A stretch of 25,577 nucleotides of DNA from Bugula neritina (lineage: Eukaryota; Bryozoa; Gymnolaemata; Cheilostomatida; Bugulidae). The first letter of the stretch is position 1. Each line of letters opens with the position of its first letter. Shown here one piece after another: positions 1 through 6,506 of the stretch. The DNA is taken from positions 1 to 25,577 of the forward strand of contig CAXIUT010000065.1 in NCBI GenBank assembly GCA_964035545.1. The letters run 5' to 3'. The translations under genes were made by a program, and so were the position numbers. The notes beneath the pieces were generated by a model, which had not been told where the DNA came from, ran no database searches, and was given only the letters and a program-made list of their open reading frames with translations.

Positions 1-383
1 ATGCGGGGCAGGGCGGCTGACTGGCTGCATTGCTCCAGGAGCTTGTTGACGGTGCTGCGGGCGAGGGGGCTTCCACGCTCGGACACAAAGAGCCAGGGCA
101 GCTCACTCTCACGCTCTCGAAGGTAACGCCTGAGAAGCCTCAGTTCGTCACCAGCAATCGGGTGCATCCCGTCGATCCCGTTCTTGGATCGCTTCACGAA
201 TACCGTGGCCTGATCGAGGTTCAACCGCTCAAGCTTGATATGGCAGAGCTCCGACACGCGCAGGCCGTGGCGGTAGAGCATCAGAATGATCAGCTCGTTG
301 CGAGCTGGATTTCTGGTCTTTCGTGCTGTTTTACGTAGGGCCTCGACCTCACTGGCCGTGACCCAGTTTTTCACCTTGTTCAT
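1..383 (-). CDS. Tyrosine recombinase, partial (3' end cut by window start)
   Basis: N-terminal two thirds (about 127 residues) of the short tyrosine recombinase described in full at 17653-18192. Only the first catalytic arginine (R42) and the beta-hairpin lysine (K67) are present in this copy; the HxxR, second His and Tyr residues lie beyond the edge. The truncation is made by the window and is not a mutation, because the sequence continues intact upstream of base 17810 in the other copy. Confidence 0.85.
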   Translation of the reverse strand, partial: MNKVKNWVTASEVEALRKTARKTRNPARNELIILMLYRHGLRVSELCHIKLERLNLDQATVFVKRSKNGIDGMHPIAGDELRLLRRYLRERESELPWLFVSERGSPLARSTVNKLLEQCSQSAALPR

Positions 384-463
384 GAAACTTTCTACAAAAT
401 ATAAGCTGACGTCCTGTCTGAGCCTTCCTGAAAGCCTAACAAAATAGGGCAGGGGGGTTACAG

Positions 464-497
464 AACATTCAACATTATATACATAATGTAGAATGTT
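464..497. repeat. 34-bp near-perfect palindrome between recombinase and vapB
   Basis: Left arm AACATTCAACATTAT (464-478) and right arm ATAATGTAGAATGTT (483-497) are inverted repeats with one mismatch around the 4-bp centre ATAC. The element lies 81 bp upstream of the recombinase start (383) and just upstream of the vapBC promoter. On the minus strand it holds a TATAAT, so it may cover the recombinase promoter. It could be an operator, a recombinase core site (its overall size resembles lox/FRT cores) or both. The same element is at 18273-18306. Confidence 0.7.
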
Positions 498-520
498 TAA
501 AGCTCTGGCGAGAGAAAATT

Positions 521-548
521 TTGACATCCAAATAAGTATGTATATAAT
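521..548 (+). promoter_or_regulatory. Sigma70-type promoter of the vapBC-fic operon
   Basis: A perfect -35 TTGACA (521-526) and a perfect -10 TATAAT (543-548) are separated by 16 bp. The -10 ends 24 bp before the ATG at 573. The 34-bp palindrome ends 23 bp upstream of the -35. Type II antitoxins usually repress their own promoter, but no separate operator overlapping the core elements was recognised. Confidence 0.75.
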
Positions 549-572
549 AGTGGTGTAATTTAATATGGTGAT

Positions 573-842
573 ATGCAAACTATGGGAAATGTAAAGAGAA
601 CCTTCACCCTTCCTGATGAGGTGAGCCAGGAACTTGATGAAGTGATCCCAAATAGGGAGCGTTCAAAGTTTATCGCAATGACTTTGCAGGAGGCTTTGCG
701 TCAGAAAAAACGTGATGAGCTTATGAAGCTTCTAGATGATCTGCCGCGTGATAAATCTCTGGATGGGGTGCAGGCAGAGGATGTGCTGCGCGAAATCCGC
801 GATACCCGCGCCGATGAAATACTTTCTAACTCTCGCCCATGA
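573..842 (+). CDS. vapB: VapB-type antitoxin
   Basis: An 89-residue protein beginning with a ribbon-helix-helix-like segment (strand KRTFTLP, helix EVSQELDEV, then RSKFIAMTLQEAL), followed by a charged tail expected to wrap the toxin. It is called an antitoxin mainly because its stop overlaps the start of a PIN-domain toxin by four bases (ATGA at 839-842), the usual antitoxin-first arrangement. ATG codons at 573 and 582 are both possible; neither has a strong Shine-Dalgarno, although a weak GGTG precedes 573. It should bind DNA as a dimer, repress the operon and neutralise the ribonuclease. The exact VapB subfamily is not certain. Confidence 0.75.
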   Translation: MQTMGNVKRTFTLPDEVSQELDEVIPNRERSKFIAMTLQEALRQKKRDELMKLLDDLPRDKSLDGVQAEDVLREIRDTRADEILSNSRP

Positions 843-1285
843 AGCATAAAATCATAGTACCCGATGCAAATGTCGCAGTAAAAATTCTCCACACTGAAGC
901 TGACACTGAACAAGCTCGTGCCCTGTTTCGTTCCTGCGCAGAGCACGGAACCAAGATTTTGGTCCCTGAGCATTTTCTCTATGAAGTGGTGAATGTATGC
1001 CAGCGTGTCAAAGTTGGGGTTGATGATGTTCTGGACTTCTACGAAGCATTGAGATCGTCAATTCTTACCGTGGTATCTCCGAACCGGGATATCTGGCAGA
1101 GAGCTGAACAGATTGCTCAAGATGGGCATCCAAACAGTGGCTTTCCATCGATCTATGACAGTATCTACCAAGCACTCGCGCTTGATGCTGGGGGCGTCTT
1201 TATAACTGCTGATAAACGCCACGTTGCAAAAACCCATCAACATGGTGGGGTGATGTTGCTCAGTGATTGGGCAGACGACAAATAA
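839..1285 (+). CDS. vapC: VapC-type PIN-domain ribonuclease toxin
   Basis: A 148-residue PIN-domain protein. The four acidic residues that coordinate metal in this fold can be placed: D9 in IVPDANV, E49 in the helix FLYEVVN, D107 in SIYDSIYQ and D125 in FITADKR. PIN toxins of VapBC systems cleave tRNA or rRNA and halt translation. Length and order are normal for VapC and nothing suggests loss of function. It overlaps the antitoxin by four bases, which fits translational coupling, and is followed 12 bp later by the Fic gene on the same strand. Confidence 0.85.
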   Translation: MKHKIIVPDANVAVKILHTEADTEQARALFRSCAEHGTKILVPEHFLYEVVNVCQRVKVGVDDVLDFYEALRSSILTVVSPNRDIWQRAEQIAQDGHPNSGFPSIYDSIYQALALDAGGVFITADKRHVAKTHQHGGVMLLSDWADDK

Positions 1286-1297
1286 CCATGCGATACT

Positions 1298-2296
1298 ATG
1301 AAAAACGATAGAAAAATTACATCTTTGGATCTGACGGAACCGATGGTTCCAATAAGCCCGAAGCAAAAAGAGGAGCTTGTGCAGCTGCGCGAGCGTTTTA
1401 TTCAATTAGTTTCTAAAATTATGAACGCTGAAAGTTTTGATCTTACTCAGGTCTATCCAGATACCGAAGACCTTGGCGAATTGTATGACCAACTTGATGA
1501 CTTAAAAAAATGCCTGGACAGCTTCAGACCATTCAATCCTGCTCAAGTGAAAAACCTCCGTGAGGTATATGATACTGAATACACGTACGCGTCTAACAGG
1601 ATCGAGGGAAATACTCTTACGCTCCAGGAGACCAGTTTTGTTATCAATGAAGGTCTGACGATCAGCAACAAGCCGATGAAGGATCATATTGAGGCGATCA
1701 ATCATAAAGTAGCCATCGACTTCATGCGCGAGCTTGCTGACCAGAATGAACCTATTAGTGAGCGAAACATCAAGCTGATACACGCACTGATTTTGCAGGG
1801 TATAGACCGTCAAGAGGCTGGAAAATATCGCGATGTGGTAGTTGGGATACGTGCTACTGATATCGTCTTCCCAGAACCCTTCATGGTTCCTGATCTTATG
1901 CGTGATCTCATAGACTTCTATGAAGAGCATAAGGACGAGTTTCACCCAGTGAAACTTGCGGCGCAGATGCACGCTAGGCTGGTGAATATCCATCCGTTCA
2001 TTGATGGAAATGGACGCACTTGCCGCTTGGTAATGAATCTAATTTTGTTGCAAAACGGTTATCCACTCACAATTTTTGCACCTGACGCGGATGCAAGACA
2101 GACATATTTTGATGCGCTCAACCAGACACGCGACACTGAAGATCAATCACACTTCGAGCTCTTCGCGGCAAAAAATGTCAAACGATGGGCGATGGAATAC
2201 CTCTCGATGCTTGCCCCGAATATCGGGGAAAACGAACAAAAAAAAGGCTACTACTACTTCAAGAAAGTCGAGCCATATCTACGGCATACAAAATAA
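1298..2296 (+). CDS. fic: Fic-domain protein (probable AMP-transferase) with N-terminal inhibitory motif
   Basis: A 332-residue protein with the complete Fic active-site motif at residues 232-243 (HPFIDGNGRTCR, matching HxFx[D/E]GNGRxxR). It also has the autoinhibitory motif SNRIEG at 99-104 (S/TxxxE[G/N]) in the N-terminal domain, so it is a class II, self-inhibited Fic enzyme. These usually transfer AMP from ATP to a hydroxyl side chain of a target protein; E103 is the predicted inhibitory glutamate. The gene starts 12 bp after vapC and probably shares its promoter. After the TAA at 2294-2296 the same frame stays open for 35 more codons and encodes an HTH-like segment, so the protein may once have been longer. 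Confidence 0.85.
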   Translation: MKNDRKITSLDLTEPMVPISPKQKEELVQLRERFIQLVSKIMNAESFDLTQVYPDTEDLGELYDQLDDLKKCLDSFRPFNPAQVKNLREVYDTEYTYASNRIEGNTLTLQETSFVINEGLTISNKPMKDHIEAINHKVAIDFMRELADQNEPISERNIKLIHALILQGIDRQEAGKYRDVVVGIRATDIVFPEPFMVPDLMRDLIDFYEEHKDEFHPVKLAAQMHARLVNIHPFIDGNGRTCRLVMNLILLQNGYPLTIFAPDADARQTYFDALNQTRDTEDQSHFELFAAKNVKRWAMEYLSMLAPNIGENEQKKGYYYFKKVEPYLRHTK

Positions 2297-2403
2297 CCAA
2301 ACTTTCAACATTATATTTATTTTGTGGAAAAGGCAAAAGAAATGGGTGTCTCAAGAGGAACCGTCTACAAAGCAACTGCCCAATTTATAATCTCCGGCCT
2401 TTA
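2297..2403 (+). pseudogene. In-frame HTH-like tail after the fic stop codon
   Basis: Reading on in the fic frame past TAA gives 35 codons ending at TAA 2401-2403, including a segment KEMGVSRGTVYKA (about 2345-2383) that looks like a helix-turn-helix recognition unit. No start codon with a good ribosome site precedes it, although a GTG occurs at 2322. It is either a former C-terminal DNA-binding tail of Fic cut off by a nonsense mutation, or a remnant of another gene. It recurs at 20106-20212. Confidence 0.4.
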
Positions 2404-2452
2404 ACCTGATTTGTTTGCGGGGATGATAACACCCCTCACGCCTGCCAAAATC

Positions 2453-3481
2453 TTACTTCAAAAACTCTGCCAATACGGCCGCTTCGTATGCCTTAACGCT
2501 CATCCGTGCTGACGGGCCATAGCTTTCGAAGCCCGTCTCCAACTGTGGGAACAGCTCAAGGATTTCGTTGCGCGTTGCTACATCCAGCGCGGACCAACCC
2601 ATTTCACCTGGGTGGAAGCTTTCTGTGGCAGACCCTTCGGCAAAGATGATCTCGTGTTGATCGAACAGGATGTGGAAATATTCCACTTCGCCGCCTTCGT
2701 CACGGGTAATCGTTTTGTCGTTGATCAGGGCCTTGGCAGGGGCCAAAACTTCGGCCTCGCCAAAGAGCAGCTCTGCACGCCATCCTTCCAGAACCATACG
2801 GTGCTGAGGAGAGACGCGAAGATCACGGGTGTTGCCCAATGTGCCTGCGGCGATCTTGATTGGGGCCAGTTTGCCAAGGGCCGCGCGTTTGGTGGATCCG
2901 ATCCAGCGGATTGGCTGCATCCCATTGTCGCGGGTGCGCACCATCATGCCTTCGGCCAGATCCTGCACGGCAACTTCGCCTTGATTCGTGTCAATCATCG
3001 TGTCGCGGGCAAAGCAGACGGCGGTTAAAGACGCATTATCAAGTGTAAATACGTCAGCGCCATTAGTGGACCCAATTCTAATGCCTGTGATATCGGATGC
3101 TGCTGTGAAAGTGATCGTTGCCGTTTGGTAATCAAGACCAGCACTATAAACTGCATCAAAAGTTCCCAGCACATTGCCGTCTTGATCTTGCAAACTCAGT
3201 TGAGAATCGCTTCCTGAACTGCGGCTCCCGGCATCATAGTCAATTGTAAATGTATATTCGGTGCCTGTCGTCAGTGGGGTTGTTAAGGTCTGCTCCATCA
3301 TTTCCCCTATGACCATAACCCAGTCATCCCCGTCCGTGGCCCCACCTGGCGCACCCATGCTGGTTAGGCCTCGGTTCAAGTCAGCTGTTCCAACAGCATT
3401 TGTCCATTCAGGTGGAGCTGTGCTGTATACCACGCCTGTGTGTGGGCCTTCGAAGCTGCCATTTCTAAGTAGTTCAGTCAT
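2453..3481 (-). CDS. Hint-domain protein, array copy 1
   Basis: A 342-residue protein with two parts. Residues 1-150 look like an all-beta, carbohydrate-binding-like domain (LLRNGSFEG near the start and a strand-rich FTIDYDAGS region). Residues 156 to about 295 are a Hint (hedgehog/intein) domain of the type common in Rhodobacterales. It opens with C156 in VCFARDT, has VSPQHRMVL at 223-231 and the conserved block YFHILFDQHEIIFAEG at 268-283. Hint domains can make an N-S acyl shift at the leading Cys and cleave or modify the upstream part; whether this one does is unknown. There is no N-terminal signal peptide. The start is supported by AAGGA seven bases upstream. It is the most promoter-distal of three copies, but the terminator between copies argues for separate transcription. 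Confidence 0.85.
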   Translation of the reverse strand: MTELLRNGSFEGPHTGVVYSTAPPEWTNAVGTADLNRGLTSMGAPGGATDGDDWVMVIGEMMEQTLTTPLTTGTEYTFTIDYDAGSRSSGSDSQLSLQDQDGNVLGTFDAVYSAGLDYQTATITFTAASDITGIRIGSTNGADVFTLDNASLTAVCFARDTMIDTNQGEVAVQDLAEGMMVRTRDNGMQPIRWIGSTKRAALGKLAPIKIAAGTLGNTRDLRVSPQHRMVLEGWRAELLFGEAEVLAPAKALINDKTITRDEGGEVEYFHILFDQHEIIFAEGSATESFHPGEMGWSALDVATRNEILELFPQLETGFESYGPSARMSVKAYEAAVLAEFLK

Positions 3482-3733
3482 TTGTTGTATCCTTCTTTCA
3501 CCTTAAACAGGCTTCAACATGATGTGTCAGATTTAGATCATTCACTTTAGTGATCGTGTGCTTCTCTTTCCTCGAAACGGATCATTAATTAATCTTTAGT
3601 TTTTAATTTGGGCAGATTTGTAATCGAATTTGGGCGTGCTTGTGGTCAAATTTGGACCAGTGAGGCCAATGGGCAGATATTAGGTGGCTCAAGCTTAGAG
3701 CGTTTCAACCGTAACCGCCTAAGGTTGGATACC

Positions 3734-3763
3734 AAAAAAGGGCGGCCCTTGGGCCGCCCTTTT
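3734..3763 (-). terminator. Rho-independent terminator after Hint copy 2
   Basis: A perfect 9-bp GC stem GGGCGGCCC/GGGCCGCCC (3740-3748 and 3751-3759) with a 2-base loop is flanked by A6 on the left and T4 on the right. On the minus strand it ends in a run of six U, so it should stop transcription coming from copy 2; it may also work weakly on the plus strand. Confidence 0.85.
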
Positions 3764-3807
3764 GAAACTACGAAACGTTTCGCTTTTAATCTGATTTGTT
3801 GTGGAGA

Positions 3808-3842
3808 TTGGAGTGTAGCCAATTCAATTGACTACACCCCAA
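3808..3842. repeat. 35-bp imperfect palindrome downstream of Hint copy 2
   Basis: Arms TTGG-A-GTGTAG-C-CAATT and AATTG-A-CTACAC-C-CCAA pair around a single central C with two mismatches. It sits 31 bp after the stop of copy 2 on the transcribed strand, before the main terminator. It could be an RNA-stabilising 3' hairpin or a protein-binding site. It is repeated at 5228-5262. Confidence 0.6.
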
Positions 3843-3872
3843 GACGCAATAAACCCCACTGCTACCAAGATC

Positions 3873-4901
3873 TTACTTCAAAAACTCTGCCAACACGGCC
3901 GCTTCGTATGCCTTAACGCTCATCCGCGCGGACTGACCATAGCTTTCGAAGTCCGTCTCCAACTGTGGGAACAGTTCAAGGATTTCGTTGCGCGTTGCGG
4001 CATCCAGTGCGGACCAGCCCATTTCACCTGGGTGAAAGCTTTCTGTGGCAGACCCTTCGGCAAAGATGATCTCGTGTTGATCGAACAGGATGTGGAAATA
4101 TTCCACCTGACCGCCTTCGTCACGGGTAATCGTTTTGTCGTTGATCAGGGCCTTGGCAGGGGCCAAAACTTCGGCCTCGCCAAAGAGCAGCTCTGCACGC
4201 CATCCTTCCAGAACCATACGGTGCTGAGGAGAGACGCGAAGATCACGGGTGTTGCCCAATGTGCCTGCGGCGATCTTGATTGGGGCCAGTTTGCCAAGGG
4301 CCGCGCGTTTGGTGGATCCGATCCAGCGGATTGGCTGCATCCCATTGTCGCGGGTGCGCACCATCATGCCTTCGGCCAGATCCTGCACGGCAACTTCGCC
4401 TTGATTCGTGTCAATCATCGTGTCGCGGGCAAAGCAGACGGCGGTTAAAGACGCATTATCAAGTGTAAATACGTCAGCGCCATTAGTGGACCCAATTCTA
4501 ATGCCTGTGATATCGGATGCTGCTGTGAAAGTGATCGTTGCCGTTTGGTAATCAAGACCAGCACTATAAACTGCATCAAAAGTTCCCAGCACATTGCCGT
4601 CTTGATCTTGCAAACTCAGTTGAGAATCGCTTCCTGAACTGCGGCTCCCGGCATCATAGTCAATTGTAAATGTATATTCGGTGCCTGTCGTCAGTGGGGT
4701 TGTTAAGGTCTGCTCCATCATTTCCCCTATGACCATAACCCAGTCATCCCCGTCCGTGGCCCCACCTGGCGCACCCATGCTGGTTAGGCCTCGGTTCAAG
4801 TCAGCTGTTCCAACAGCATTTGTCCATTCAGGTGGAGCTGTGCTGTATACCACGCCTGTGTGTGGGCCTTCGAAGCTGCCATTTCTAAGTAGTTCAGTCA
4901 T
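3873..4901 (-). CDS. Hint-domain protein, array copy 2
   Basis: Same 342-residue architecture as copy 1, with identical sequence over the beta domain and most of the Hint domain. Changes are confined to the C-terminal quarter: Q instead of E at residue 265, A instead of V at 301, D at 317 and Q at 323. The upstream 390 bp are also the same as in copy 1, so promoter and ribosome site are shared. Its own 3' side carries the hairpin terminator at 3734-3763. The near-identity points to recent duplication or ongoing gene conversion. Confidence 0.85.
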   Translation of the reverse strand: MTELLRNGSFEGPHTGVVYSTAPPEWTNAVGTADLNRGLTSMGAPGGATDGDDWVMVIGEMMEQTLTTPLTTGTEYTFTIDYDAGSRSSGSDSQLSLQDQDGNVLGTFDAVYSAGLDYQTATITFTAASDITGIRIGSTNGADVFTLDNASLTAVCFARDTMIDTNQGEVAVQDLAEGMMVRTRDNGMQPIRWIGSTKRAALGKLAPIKIAAGTLGNTRDLRVSPQHRMVLEGWRAELLFGEAEVLAPAKALINDKTITRDEGGQVEYFHILFDQHEIIFAEGSATESFHPGEMGWSALDAATRNEILELFPQLETDFESYGQSARMSVKAYEAAVLAEFLK

Positions 4902-5153
4902 TTGTTGTATCCTTCTTTCACCTTAAACAGGCTTCAACATGATGTGTCAGATTTAGATCATTCACTTTAGTGATCGTGTGCTTCTCTTTCCTCGAAACGG
5001 ATCATTAATTAATCTTTAGTTTTTAATTTGGGCAGATTTGTAATCGAATTTGGGCGTGCTTGTGGTCAAATTTGGACCAGTGAGGCCAATGGGCAGATAT
5101 TAGGTGGCTCAAGCTTAGAGCGTTTCAACCGTAACCGCCTAAGGTTGGATACC

Positions 5154-5183
5154 AAAAAAGGGCGGCCCTTGGGCCGCCCTTTT
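5154..5183 (-). terminator. Rho-independent terminator after Hint copy 3
   Basis: Same hairpin and U tract as at 3734-3763, placed 110 bp after the stop of copy 3. Confidence 0.85.
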
Positions 5184-5227
5184 GAAACTACGAAACGTTT
5201 CGCTTTTAATCTGATTTGTTGTGGAGA

Positions 5228-5262
5228 TTGGAGTGTAGCCAATTCAATTGACTACACCCCAA
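5228..5262. repeat. 35-bp imperfect palindrome downstream of Hint copy 3
   Basis: Copy of the palindrome at 3808-3842. Downstream of Hint copy 1 this element is replaced by a shorter GGGG/CCCC hairpin near 2419-2435. Confidence 0.6.
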
Positions 5263-5292
5263 GACGCAATAAACCCCACTGCTACCAAGATC

Positions 5293-6321
5293 TTACGACA
5301 AAAACTCTGCCAATACGGCAGCTTCTTGTCCCTTAACGCTCATCCGTGCTGCCAGGCCATAGCTGTCGAAATCAGTTTCCAGCTCTGGGAACAGCTCAAG
5401 GATTTCGTTGCGCGTTGCGGCATCCAGTGCGGACCAGCCCATTTCACCTGGGTGAAAGCTTTCTGTGGCAGACCCTTCGGCAAAGATGATCTCGTGTTGA
5501 TCGAACAGGATGTGGAAATATTCCACTTCGCCGCCTTCGTCACGGGTAATCGTTTTGTCGTTGATCAGGGCCTTGGCAGGGGCCAAAACTTCGGCCTCGC
5601 CAAAGAGCAGCTCTGCACGCCATCCTTCCAGAACCATACGGTGCTGAGGAGAGACGCGAAGATCACGGGTGTTGCCCAATGTGCCTGCGGCGATCTTGAT
5701 TGGGGCCAGTTGGCCTCGGGCCGCGCGTTTGGTGGATCCGATCCAGCGGATTGGCTGCATCCCATTGTCGCGGGTGCGCACCATCATGCCTTCGGCCAGA
5801 TCCTGCACGGCAACTTCGCCTTGATTCGTGTCAATCATCGTGTCGCGGGCAAAGCAGACGGCGGTTAAAGACGCATTATCAAGTGTAAATACGTCAGCGC
5901 CATTAGTGGACCCAATTCTAATGCCTGTGATATCGGATGCTGCTGTGAAAGTGATCGTTGCCGTTTGGTAATCAAGACCAGCACTATAAACTGCATTAAA
6001 AGTTCCCAGCACATTGCCGTCTTGATCTTGCAAACTCAGTTCAGAATCGGCTGGTGTACTGCGGCTCCCGGAATCATAGTCAATTGTAAATGTATATTCG
6101 GTGCCTGTCGTCAGTGGGGTTGATAAAGTTTGCTCTATCATTTCCCCTGCGATCCAAATCCAGTCATCCCCGTCCGTGGCCCCACCTGGCGTGCCCATGC
6201 TGGGTACGCCTCGGTTCAAGTCAGCTGTTCCAACAGCATTTGTCCATTCAGGTGGAGCTGTGCTGTATTCCACGCCTGTGTGTGGGCCTTCGAAGCTGCC
6301 ATTTCTAAGTAGTTCAGTCAT
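5293..6321 (-). CDS. Hint-domain protein, array copy 3 (divergent N-terminus and tail)
   Basis: Same 342-residue architecture with C156 and the other Hint motifs intact. It differs from the other copies in two zones: several residues between 18 and 96 of the beta domain (for example GVPSMGT, WIWIAGEMIEQTLS and STPADSE) and the last 30 residues (PELETDFDSYGLAARMSVKGQ, ending in Ser). The core between is almost unchanged at DNA level apart from small differences such as ARGQ for ALGK near residue 202. Its upstream region is unrelated to the spacer before copies 1 and 2, so its control should differ. An AAGGA ribosome site precedes the ATG. Confidence 0.85.
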   Translation of the reverse strand: MTELLRNGSFEGPHTGVEYSTAPPEWTNAVGTADLNRGVPSMGTPGGATDGDDWIWIAGEMIEQTLSTPLTTGTEYTFTIDYDSGSRSTPADSELSLQDQDGNVLGTFNAVYSAGLDYQTATITFTAASDITGIRIGSTNGADVFTLDNASLTAVCFARDTMIDTNQGEVAVQDLAEGMMVRTRDNGMQPIRWIGSTKRAARGQLAPIKIAAGTLGNTRDLRVSPQHRMVLEGWRAELLFGEAEVLAPAKALINDKTITRDEGGEVEYFHILFDQHEIIFAEGSATESFHPGEMGWSALDAATRNEILELFPELETDFDSYGLAARMSVKGQEAAVLAEFLS

Positions 6322-6506
6322 TTGTTGTATCCTTGTCTAATATAACACTATGGCGAGACCTTTATGCGCAAATATCCGTCTGCACAAGCCAGTCATATCG
6401 ATAATCGATATGATGATTAATGGATATATTTACGAGATATGCTATTTACAGTTTTGCAAGATATGCCATTTTACAGTTTATTATCCCTAAAAAGAAGGAA
6501 ATGTAG
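6322..6506. promoter_or_regulatory. Divergent control region between Hint copy 3 and the NusA-like gene
   Basis: AT-rich region with two notable signals. One is a perfect 21-bp palindrome at 6393-6413 (arms TCATATCGAT and ATCGATATGA around a central A). The other is a pair of direct repeats, AGATATGCTATTTACAGTTT at 6435-6454 and a one-base-longer version at 6459-6479 (period 24). Both look like binding sites for a regulator that could act on either gene. The NusA-like gene has a strong ribosome site, AGAAGGA, ending 7 bases before its ATG. The region recurs at 24131-24315. Confidence 0.6.

Larger units (their letters stand above)
3482..3872 (-). promoter_or_regulatory. 391-bp spacer between Hint copies 1 and 2 (promoter side and terminator)
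   Basis: No credible gene is present. Read on the minus strand it holds the 3' flank of copy 2: a long imperfect palindrome (3808-3842), the palindrome CGAAACGTTTCG (3771-3782) and the terminator (3734-3763). The leader of copy 1 follows, with TCACTTTAGTGA (3542-3553, a 5-2-5 palindrome) and the ribosome site AAGGA. The sequence recurs with few or no differences as 4902-5292. A promoter is expected near 3500-3600, but no clean -35/-10 pair could be chosen. Confidence 0.5.
4902..5292 (-). promoter_or_regulatory. 391-bp spacer between Hint copies 2 and 3
   Basis: Repeat of 3482-3872 at +1420. It holds the 3' flank and terminator of copy 3 and the leader of copy 2. The conservation of this non-coding stretch equals that of the coding core. 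Confidence 0.5.
2453..6321 (-). repeat. Tandem array of three Hint genes, period 1420 bp
   Basis: Gene ends fall at 2453, 3873 and 5293 and starts at 3481, 4901 and 6321, an exact 1420-bp period. The unit comprises one gene and one 391-bp spacer; the third unit ends at its gene start, where unrelated sequence begins. Confidence 0.95.

Noticed and set aside
3608-3916. 102-aa plus-strand frame spanning the Hint spacer
   Set aside because: Runs through the terminator hairpin and palindromes of the spacer; no ribosome site and no protein-like features.
3828-4448. 206-aa plus-strand frame (also at 5248-5868 and the second block)
   Set aside because: Shadow of the Hint genes on the opposite strand: it follows their codon pattern, has no ribosome site and no recognisable motif.
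6501-6506. ATG-TAG mini-frame just before the NusA-like start
   Set aside because: It lies only one base after the GGA of the ribosome site, too close for initiation; the next ATG has the proper 7-base spacing.
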